From positions 8,742,001 through 8,806,000 of the forward strand of contig NC_084763.1 of the NCBI RefSeq assembly GCF_028858725.1: DNA of 64,000 nucleotides, in the 5' to 3' direction. Below the pieces are notes generated by a model, which did no database searches, was not told the DNA's origin, and worked only from the letters and a program-made list of their open reading frames with translations. Positions 51,101 to 63,100 of the stretch are shown here, one piece after another (within the stretch, counting starts at the first letter, position 1; every line of letters begins with the position of its first letter). A program made the position numbers and the translations under genes. Source of the DNA: Colius striatus (taxonomy: Eukaryota; Chordata; Aves; Coliiformes; Coliidae).

Positions 51101-54100
51101 CTTTAGTCATTCATCTCCATTAAGGTTTTAGTCTATCAGTTAGTCAGACAGCTATTAACTGCAATGCACACGCTCTGTGCCACTGCACACCTGTATAAAA
51201 GACAGCCCTCGGCTCCCTTCAAAGCTCAGAATCAAACAAAACAGGGGAGGTGGATAAAAGTCAAGCAGGGATGGAATAAAAGAAAGTGATCTTTTGACAG
51301 TTTATTAAATGAATATGTGATCTAACATTCTCACTCTGAAATCTAGCAACCATTAAAGGACATAAGTCCCAAGAGTGTCATTCATTGCCCCTGCTGAGGA
51401 AGAGTGACTCTTAGAACAGTTTTACATCTGATTTTTATCTTCTAAACATTTTGGTGTGCTCTTCATTAATGACAAAACCTTTTAACTCTCCACACATACA
51501 CACTCAATCCCCAAAGAAGCAGTTTTCAAGAGAGGATTACTTACCTTTATCTTTTTAACGATTTTATTTTCTTCTTCATCATCTGTTTCTGGAAATTCGT
51601 ATATTTTGATTTTGTGTTCTTGGATTTCTTTCATTATCTAAAACCAGAAGATATTTGTTTGAGGAACTCATACTTTGCAGTAACTCTTTCTTGCTGCAAT
51701 CTGTTTCTCTCTCCTTTCGTTTGATATGCAAGCTACTTGAACATGAAGGTGACTACGTTACACCACAAAACTTGCACATGTTTAACACCATCACGAGATT
51801 ACTAGCATGATCATGTGTCCTTAGCCAGGAGAAGACAGGATCAGAGCCTCACAGCTAGCAATACTACCCATCCACACAAGCCAGCAAAAATGAACATCAG
51901 TTTCCTACAACAGGGTAGAAATTTACACTAATGGGAATTCTACTTGTGCATCCAAAGACTAATACATCTTAAAATTATCATACTAGTCTCACAATTAAGT
52001 CCCTTAAAAATTGATTAGATAACTGCAGGCATACTTCAGCCCTTTAGGTTCCCACAATAGCTACTGCTGTCACTCCTATTTTCCATTTCTAGCTCACCTG
52101 AGCATCAGTTGCTCGAAGCAGCATCACCTGCCTGTTTTAATAGAGCTTGTGACTGACGGATGGACTCCCAACAGTTAGTTGTGTTGAAAAAAATGTTGGC
52201 TAGCACTAATGAAAATTTAAGAATAACTGACAGCCTCATCAAAACTGAGGCAGTGCTGGTTTGGTGCTCAATTTGTCTGAAGGGTATTTTTAAAAACAGG
52301 CTGATTAGTTCTCCAGATTCCTAGAACGGAAAAATATCAGAGCATTTAGCTGACAGCTACACCACAGAGCCCCAGGGAGCATTTCTGGTTGATGGGTTTG
52401 CAATCTTATGAGAACTTAAGTTTCTGATTCCTGCAAGGATTCCTTTTCCAAGTTTGATTTAGGAAAAGTCTCTCCTCTTTAAAATCAACTCATTTGACAA
52501 AGCTGCTTATTAAGAAACATTCTGTGTTTTAACATTTTCCCCCCTTTACATTAAAAAAGAAATCCCAAAACAACATGAAACACAACCAAAACAGTCTTCA
52601 GATCTACAGCACCTTGCTTAAGACTGGCCAGGGCAGAAAATATCCTTCTATTTTTAGTTTTAAATTAGGAGTTTTGTACACATCTCTAAAGGCCAGCTTC
52701 TCAGACCTAGTGTTCTTCTGAGCTAGTACTGGACATGGTTCATTCAAAGAGTTGTAGCAATGTCAGAGTTATCTCACCATCTTTAAAATGCATTACCCAC
52801 AACAACAGGTATACTGATTCTCATCTAATAGCTAAGGCATCTTTAATAAATGCAGCATTTCAACATGAAAGTGAATACCACAACACAATCAATAATACAG
52901 TGGTACCGTTAAATACCTTTTCTTTTTTTTCCTTTTTTAAACACACAAGCTCTGTTAGGCACCTAAATCTTGAAAGCTTCCTTCCACCCTTACTGATTTT
53001 TATCTCAGCAGTGAACTACTTCACTTGCCAAGAATCATACTACACTTGAAACGTCTTCCCCTGAGGATAGAAACAAGATTATTTCACCAAGAAATATAAT
53101 TAAATCTAGAGATATAAATTACTTAGCTTTGCAGTCTCAAGGCGTCGCTTCAGGGTTTAAATTTTGCATGTAAGAAGTTAAATCTTGCCATTTCCATAGG
53201 GATGAACTTACTAAATTATCCTATGTTGTAAATACTCATCTTTCAACTCACCTGTTTTTTAAACTGTTGGCATTCCTCAGGGGTAAGTGTGTCTGCTTTG
53301 GCAATAAGTGGAATGATATTCACTTTTTCATGCAGGCGCTTCATAAACTCTATATCCAAAGGCTTAAGTCTGAAAGACAGCATTACAGCTTTGCAATTTC
53401 ATACAAATTGAACAGGAATGTACAAACCATTTCAGATTTGTCTTGACAACTACTCTTAAGACAGTGATTTATGAGTGATAGAGGTTTGAATGAAGTGCAA
53501 AAGGATAGCTGCAGCTGCCAAAGGAAATCCCCTGGAATTGTATAATACCAGAGGAATAAGCCTGAAGTTACTATTACTAGTAGTCGTGAGACTTCTCCTA
53601 GTTGAAAATGTAGTCATTTAAGCAAGTTGTAGTAACTCTCCTACAAAGGTAGTAAAGCTGGTGTCATTAGCTGGATGATAGTCCCATTTAAAGCCTGACT
53701 ACTATGAAGTTACAGTTGTGAATCATGCTCTGATTGCATATGCTGTTTCAGTTTCTGAAAGTCAAGTTTATTTGTGTGCTTCCTCCTGAGAGTGGACTGT
53801 GAGATGCTCTTTATACATTAGATTGCTGAAGACAGTAAACTCTGTGGCCTTTGTACAAATGGAAGCAGAAATATCTCATCTCTAAATCGCTCTACATTAC
53901 AAAAAGATCATTATGAAAGTGGATGACAACGACATAAAAACTGAAACACTCACCATGTAGGTACATGAAACCATCAATGTGGATCAAAGTGGTCAATATT
54001 TCCTGTTTGCTTAAGTAAAGCCACAGAGGGCGTGAAGCACTCATGCTTCAGTTATAGCAAATTTGGTCAGGCTTAAGGGATTCACTTGAAGGATTTAACA

Positions 54101-57100
54101 AGATTATTTTTCATATAAAAGAAATCAGGATTAGCAACATTAAAACCTGACTCATTTGGTAGTCAAACTCATCTTCCTCTCCAAACTGTACATAAAAGAA
54201 TAAAGAAAACACTAAAAACCACATACTTCAATATTTTCTATCTGCCACCGAATTTCTCAGCTTCTCAACATGTTTCCACTAAAGAGCTAACATTAATGCA
54301 CATCTAGATTAAGAGCACAAAGATACCTAAAGCAACATCAGCTTGAAGGGCTGTTGCTAAAGCTGAATAGCTCATAACAAGAGTGCTCACCTCAAGGCCT
54401 TGAGTTTACAGTGAAGACTAAAGCAGGAAGCCTTTACATAAAGACTCTAGAACAGCAGAATGAGGCTCCAGTTCTTTATCACACCATTCACTTACATGGA
54501 AGGCTCTTCCTACCTCTTCATTCTCTCCCCTTACCTCACCCCCAAACTAATCCCTGAGCTCAGATGTTTGTGAGGATATCAGCTAAAAATGGCAGTATGT
54601 GGTCAATCATAGAACCATTTAAGTTGGAAAAGATCCTTAAAAAAAAGAGTCCAACTGTTAACCTGACACTGCCACACCCAACACTAAACTTTGTACCTAC
54701 ATCTACACACTTCACATCTACATGGCTTTTAAATACTTCCAGAGTTACTAAATATCAGTTTCCTGAGTAGCCTGTTCCAGGGCTTGATAGCCTTTGCTTG
54801 AAGAAATTTTTCCTAATATCCAATTTAACCCCCCTTGGCACAACTGGAGGTGACTTCCTCTTGTCCTATTGCTTATTACCTGGGAGAAGAGACCAACCTC
54901 CATCTTACTACAACTTCCTTTCAGATACTTGTAGAGAGTAATCATGTCTCCCCTCAACCTCCTCTTCTCCAGACTAAACATCCCCAGCTCCCTCAGCTCC
55001 TCCTCATCACACTTATGCTCCAGACCCTTCACCAGCTGCCTTGCCCAACTATGGACATGCTCCAGCACCTCAGTGTCCCTTGTACAGCAAGAGGGTCAAA
55101 ACCAAACACAGCATTCCAGGTGCAGCCTCACCAGCTCTGAGTACAGGAGAACAATCCTTTCCCTGGCCACACTATTTCTGACACAAGTCGGGATGCCACT
55201 GGCCTTCTTGGCCACCTGGGAACACTGCTAGCTCATATTCAGCTGGCTGTTGACTAACATTCCCAGGCCCTTTTCCTCCAAGCAGCTTTCCAGTCACTGC
55301 CCCAAGCCTGTAGGCACTGCATGGGGTTGTGACTCAAATAGGAGGCCCTAATCTACACATTTTTTTTCTTTATGATTTATAACAAGCTGGCTTTTTGCAA
55401 AGGTATTAAGCCATAACGAAAAACAGAAGCCTCCAAATGCTTTAATTCAATGTAAATATAATCAATGCTTTAAGAGTGATGAATACACTGGTCGAGGGGT
55501 CATGTGTGCTGCTGGCTGCACAGGAAACATGACCAAAGACTGCACCCCCACAAAATCCAGGTAGGAAGTGAGCAATGTCCTTTGCACAGAAAACAGTATC
55601 TTAAAAGAGGAAATGAATGCTAACAGCAGCACAAATTTTATCTGTGCTCTATTCTTTTCCTTCATTAGACAATGATTCACAAGCATTTACTCCAGTAATT
55701 CAAAGACACTATGCAAACCTAGCTCAACATTATACTTTTTTTTCTCTAGAATAATATGAATTCAAAGAGGAACACACTTCTCCAGCTTTTAGCCTCACAA
55801 ATTTAAAGATCAAACCTTACCTGAAGCATTACTTATAAACAATTCGTACCTCCCACTGCTTTAGAAAGTTTTAACAGATAACAGGGGGATGTGGATGGAA
55901 GACAAATGTGTTTTGAAGAATATGGATGTTATACTCAAAGTCTGACTAACATGAGGAATAGACCATCTTCTCTATTTAAATGATACTTGTTTTGCATACT
56001 ATATGCCAGGGACTCAAGTGTCTACATTTAAAATTGACATTCACACTGAATAAAGCTGACTTTACAAACATGCATGTTGAACAACAACATGTTCAGTTAA
56101 GGCAAGTTCATGTAACAAAAACTCTTCCTCATCTCCCAATATTTCTTTCCAAATTTGAGAAGCACCTGTCTAGCTCAAAATGATTAGAACCATTACAATG
56201 CTAGTTACAGAAGTCAAGAGTAACAGTCTGCATTTTTCAGCATCTGAGGGATATTCCTCAGAATCCCTTCATAACTCCTTTCAATAAGTTTTACTGCTTT
56301 GACCTATAAAACAGAATACACTACTTATCTTCTCCTCCTGGTTTTGAAGGTATAGCCTAAGAGTTTCTGACAAATTTAATCAGTTGTAATACAGTGATAC
56401 AACATATAATCAACCAGTTTCAGATGTAGTTGATCTGCATCTAGTAAACCCTGGAAATGCAGTTCTCCCTCTCTACCACTAGATAGAAGTCTGATCAAGT
56501 TCAAAAACTAAGCAGGGGTGGAAGACTGTATAATAACTGAAAAAAAACCCCAACTCAGAATGCCTATATTGGAACTGGCACTAGACAAAACATTATACCC
56601 CAGGTGACTTAAAGCATGCTTATAAAATGCATGAAACTGCCCATCTTTAATTCATCTTTCAAATCAAAGAGAGGACATGAAAAATCCTGTTGCTTGAAGT
56701 GTGAATCAGCTTCTCCTAAGCAGGAAGCTGTGAACAAAAGACACGTAGATCACAACTAAACCTGCCATTTGTCAATTCCTGTGTATTTTTAATTGTTCCA
56801 ATACTATTTTTCTTGTTGTGCAATTAATGTACAATCATGTTTTCTGTTTTTCTAACTTACTATTTGTCTGGCTCACTGATATTTGACAAGCTACAATAAG
56901 CACATCTTTGAAATTAAGCATGATCTGCAGGCCATTAAGAAAATGCTATTTGGAACTCTACATAACTAAAAATGCCAAATTTAGGTGTTTTATCTGAGAT
57001 AAAAGACAGAGAGAGGAAACAAAAACATACTAATACGAACCCATGTCCTGAAGGAGCAATGAAGTATAAACAACACTGCACTCTATTATCTGGCATCTGA

Positions 57101-60100
57101 CGTCTGTTCACTCGAGATTCTGCATTCAGGTAGTCCTCAAATTTACTGTCAATGTAGTCGATAACTGGCTGCCAGCTGCAGAGGTTACATGAATAAAAAC
57201 CTGTAAGTTATATCATTTATGTAAAAAAAAGTCTGCCTTTGCTAAAAGATAGATGTACACTACTTTCCCATGGCTTGCCTTTTTTTATTGAGACTTTAAG
57301 AGAGAACGTATTAAGTAACCAGCTCAACAGTTACATAGCTCTGAAGATACATTCTGTGAGTTCACTGAAAAAAAAAAAAGCCTTTCAAACACAATTAACT
57401 TCCTTGTAATGGTATTAAATAGAACACTTAAGAAGAGTAGCCAAAGGAATACGCTTTACTGGTCACATCTTGTGACAGCACAGAAGTTGGTTTTGCATGC
57501 TGTGTGTGGGGGTAAAGAGCCAAGTGCTCCATTCACTTTAAGCGGAGAAGCTGATAGCATTTCAATTGAGTTATAAAGGTACTTGGGACTACAGTAGTTA
57601 CAGTTTTCAGCTAGCTGAAAAAGTTGAAAAGCATTAATATTGTAACTGAAGACTGAAGTGGGCACTTAAAGTCAGGAGGTATCATCTCTCACAAACATAC
57701 ACACAACATACAATTCAGAATTATTGTGGGAGAACATGCAAAGAATGTCTTACCAATTACTGTTATCCACAGCATCTCCAAATCCTGGTGTGTCAACTAT
57801 TGTAAGTAGTAACTGAACACCACCTTCTTTGATTAAAACTTTTGACTGTTCAACCTGTAAAATGAATAAGGGAAGATTAAATTTTTAGCAATTTAGTCAC
57901 CAACCTGAAATGCTGGGAAAAGCATTCAATGAATAAGTCTGACAGAATTGTTTTTCTGTTTCAGAGGGATATTGACTCTGTGTTTGGTCTATAAAATCCC
58001 AATAGCTTGATAGTCATTAATTGGTTTTTTTTTTAAAGAAAACAAGGGGACATCATTTAAATGAAGTCAGTAATAAAAGAACACCTGCTGAAATAATAAA
58101 AGCCCTAGCCAACAATACTAATACTAAAAACAACAACAATAATACTAATATAATAATATCACAGAATCACAAAATGGTAGGGGTTGGAAGGGACCTCTAG
58201 AGATCATTTAAGTCCAATCCCTTGCTAAATGTTCTGCAATAGCCAGACATTCTGATAAACCAGGCATTATTATAGTCATGCATTCTGGTCAATTCCAATA
58301 AAATTACACTTTTCAAAGTGAATCCTTCCCCCCCAAACACCTTAGGCTCTACACTTCTAGATCTGTTAATGTATTTTCAAGAATACTTTTATTCTTCAGC
58401 TAGTGTAATGCTTGGGAAAGGAACCACAGCAAGTGATGGCTTCTTGTTACAAACAGATTGATATTGCAAAGGAATACAATTCATCTGTGATCTGCTGAGC
58501 TAGACTTCATGTGACTGTGATGGATTGGTTCCTGGTAGCTCAGGTCAGGGATGGAAACCTGGCTGGGAAGGCAGCTGCACCAGCATAAGGGGTGATGCAA
58601 GAGCTGGGTGTAGGAATGTGTGCCTCCCGTTGGGACCACCCATCTGCAGCACAGCTTGCAATAAGGATGTCATCAAACAGATTAAGCACGTTGTGACACA
58701 GAAAATTTAGGCTGAACAGCAAATGGACTGTTACTTCCTTCTTTCTACTGATACCTCAGTAATTATTGATAATGCCAACGTCAGATGTACCTGCGTGAGC
58801 GAGTGTCATATCAGTCTGATCTACAGTAGTAAGAAATGAATCTGCACTTAGCTCCTTGGCTCTTTCCAATCACTCACACATTTAATCACAATTTTTTCCT
58901 TGATATTAAGACAATTTCTATTAAATCACTAGTGATGCCACTTTCTATGTAAGTATTCAAGAAATCAGCCTTGTGAGCCATTTATTTACAGCCACACACG
59001 AGCTGGCAGACATTGATGACACCACCTTGTTGCTCATCGCTTAACATTTCTTAAGCCTCCTGCACCCTTACTGGAGAGAGAAAAGACATTTATAACTAGG
59101 TGAACTCCTACAAGAGCATTCAGTAATGAACTTTCAGAGAGAGAAGAAATTTGTATAATAAATCCTATCTGGACGGTCTTTTGACCAGCTCAAGGTTTGA
59201 GAGAGATGGTATAAGTACTGCTTGCACAAGCATATCAAGCACCTGCACATCCTTGGTTATACAGGTGAAATAGACTCCTTCACAGCCACACCTGAACATT
59301 GCTGTAAACACCTTGCAAATCACTGGCTGTGTGATGCAACTTAGATCTACATGATAAATTAACACTGCAGGAAGTCAGACTAAATACCTCTTGCACAAGT
59401 AAAACACCGATTCCAATTCAGAAGAGAAGATATGGATACACAAGAAACTGTAACTAACTGCAAAGAAAGCTCCATATTTAACCTCTGAGTATGCAGGATG
59501 CTTGTTTTATCAGCAGGGATCCTATCTAAGCCAGACACCAAACTGCTTCACTGCTAGGTCTCAAAAAATTCTCAGTTACACTATAGCTGTCTACAGCATG
59601 CAATTGCAATTGCTGGTTCTTCATGCAACAAAGACAAAAAACATCAGTAAAGCACCTTCATAAAACAAGAGCCTCCAACACTGGGCTACTTGGTTGCTAG
59701 TCACAGAAGAACCCAGGTTAGGGTGGACTTCAAAGCCAGACAATTCCATCTTGTAATTGAGCAGGTCTTACTGCAAGGTGAGGAAGGCTTAAAAACAAAC
59801 AAAAACCCCAACCAAAAAACCACCCCAATGCACACACAGCAGCCCAAGACATCACCAGGTTACCCTTTCACTAACTGTACAACTCCTATCCTTCTGAAAG
59901 TCTCTGGTCTGAAGCTGTGACAACCTAGGAATGAATACATGCAGTGCTTTAAAAACTTATGTTTTAATAGTGGGGAATGTATTTTTTTTTCCCCCTCAGG
60001 AGTTCTATAGAGAAATTTTACTGTACCAAATCAATGTCAAAAGTCAAGACAGTAACCCCCAGCCACATAGTCAACTCAGCCAAGAGTTTACTACTCACAC

Positions 60101-63100
60101 GCTTTAGCACACAGGAGATTAACTTCTGATTCCTCACATTCTTTTTGCTATCTTGCATATCATAAACCACAAAGGCCTCCTATAACCAAGCTCTCTGCAA
60201 GTATAAGAAACCTGAAGCACTTCCAAAGTAAAGATGATAATGTTAAGAGCTGTACTCTTGCCAAGTGTTACAAGGTATGAGGCTTTATTCTTCCGCGCGA
60301 AAATTCCCAGCAAGGACCATTAAATTATTAAGCACTCACAGCGGAATGCCTTTACAAAAAAAGGCAATTAATAAAACATTATCTTGAATGTGTGTTTATA
60401 AAAAAGGAAATGGGAGGTCAGGAGATCCTCAGAAATGCCACACCAAACATTTTTCCTGATTCTGTATGCTTATAAAATGAGTGTGTCTCAACTCGTAAAG
60501 TCACTTTCTGACAAACGGCCTGCATTGACTGAGTCTCTGCAGACAGTGCTCATGCCCTACTGGGTGGTGAGGACGTAAGTTTATTCTTACTTTTCATAAA
60601 TTCAGAGAATTTATGCTATCAGAGCAGGGTTTGCAAAAACCTACAGAACAAGAAACATTAGTTGGTGAAATTAATTGTCCTGTGTTTCTGTTGTGGGTAA
60701 TTAGATTGTATCCACTATATACAGTTAGCAGTAGAGACTACTGCTAACAGAGAGTAGGTGAAGAATCCTACATAAAGCCTTTGTGAAGTTGCATTTTTCT
60801 AGCCTAAAATGATGTGTCCATACATGGTCAAAGGCACAGAAAGCAGTAACATCTGGAAAAGATCCAGAAAAATCACTGCAAACCAGTGTCATTCATAGTT
60901 AGGCATCCAACTGCATCCTATCATCTGATTTACAAGTATTCCCAAGGGATACATGGAAAACATTCACTCAAGTCTTGGAATTTAAAACTTTTTAATAAAA
61001 GCCTGTTCCAAACGGCCATTTTCCCATGCACTCCAGTCAGCTGGGTCACACAGGCCCCCCTTGGCAGCTACAACACAGCATTCATGACATGCTGCTGGTT
61101 ACAGCTTGACAACTTTTAATGGATTAAACAAGCCTTTGCCATACCACTACATCGATTTAAGACAGTCAAATCATGATCAGACAAAACATAATTTGTACCC
61201 CATCATTTCTGAGGAAGTTTCCTTTCAATTCATCTGACATCCTATCACCTAGTTTTTCTGTGTTGCCCATGAAATGAATACAAAGGACCTGTCTCACAAA
61301 ACAACTTCAACTTGCAGTTGTTTTCAAAGCCCAAAACACAGTCTCTATTTATCTACGTGCAGCTCTTGCACAAATCCTGACCAATACATTATTCCCACCA
61401 TATAAAAGCAGGAGATTATTACCACCAAGATTTTAGGATGCTCTGGTGGTCTGTGTCATCTCTACCCTACAAAACGCCTGGTATCCTCAACTGAGAAAGG
61501 TTTACACTGGCAAGGAGCACAAATCCCATGGTTCCAAGCAGCAGCTCCTGCTGTTCCTGCTCTAATTTAGTATTTGACTGGAATCACCCTCATCACACAC
61601 ATAGCTGTTAGCTCACACAATTTTCAAGGCTGTAGGGGAAACAATTTTACTCTCACTTAGACATTGTTTCTGAAATAACACAGTTTCAGTTTCCTTTTTA
61701 AAATGCCATGCTTCCTGCTTTTTCATTCATGACAAGTAACATGCATGAAAGCAATGTTGCAACATAACTATACTCAAAGAAAAGAAAATACACAGTAGAT
61801 GAAATAAGCAATAGTTTCAAAGTGGGAAGGGTGGTCTTTAACGTACTTTATTCCAACCATACCATTTGATAAGTCATTATAGACTCCATTTTCTACTGAA
61901 AATGCTTTGGGCTAGCTCTTGGCAAACCTCAGGCTTTAGACCACATGGTGGAAGTAGGAAAAAATGCAATGGCTTTTCAGCCAGGGCTCTGCTCTGTTCA
62001 AGCTCTTCTTTTTGTGTTCTTTTATCTATTCCGCCCCCCCCCAGCTTTACATGCCTAAAGAAGTGAAGCTCCCTGAAAAGCATGGGATTTTTTCTTCAAT
62101 TAACAAAAATCAAACCACCTTGAAGAACTCAAAGTCAGGATGAACATTTCATCTAATCTTGCCACCTAACACATGAAAGTACTTAAATTAGATTCCAGGA
62201 GCTCCGTACACAGAATTTCAAGTTTATTTTCCTTATGCTGATGCACTTTTAGCCAGGTTGGGACTGAGTCACCTTTCAAAAATGTCTTATTATTTGTTTT
62301 GTTAGTTTCTGTGCAAGTTTTCCTTATGTGTTTTCACAGTTTAAAACAAAATATCTTCCAATGGCAGGGATCTCAAGCCACCATTAAGTTATTTGAACTA
62401 TAATTCAATGAATATAAACCTGTATTGGTTTCTCTTTCACTAAACCAATGTGCAAATCAACAGTAATGAAATCACATCATGTTCCTCTTCTAATGAAAAA
62501 ATAAGTCATCCTCTACTTAGTTTTCCAACACTACTGGTTTATTTAATTAACAAGCATATTACAGCAGAACTTAACTATTTGCACACCTTTTCCATCCCAC
62601 CTAATATCTCTTTGAAACAGGTACACAAATTCAAACCTTCTAATTCAAACCATGGTCTAATTCCCCTGCTAACAAGCTTTTAAGTCCATTTTGTCAGAGG
62701 CTCTATGGCTTCTACATTGAGCTGCTATTTAAAGCTTTCCTCCAAAGTAAATAGTTATTCTGTGACAAACATATTTTGTATCAGTATTCAGGACTTTGAT
62801 GTTGAGCTAATTGACAAGAAATGTCATTTAACCTTCTTAGTTTAAGTGTAAATAATTTTTTCCTGGTATCTACTCAGTGTTCTGAGACAAGAAAAAAATC
62901 TTACCCAAGTCTCCAAACAAAAAGCCCCACAAAACAGTAAGGTCAGAGGATCAGAGCACTGGAGAACAGTTATTCAGCTCCACAGTTTTTGAAAAAAGCA
63001 TTCAATTCCACAGTTTCTTCTTAGCACCTTATGTACTCTAACTCAACACCAGCCTTAATCGCTTTAAGACAACTCAATAATTGCACAATCACTTCAGCCA

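Noticed and set aside
61825..61870. GGGAAGGGTGGTCTTTAACG with TTCCAACC nearby, resembling CR1
   Set aside because: The word order does not follow a CR1 tail in either orientation.
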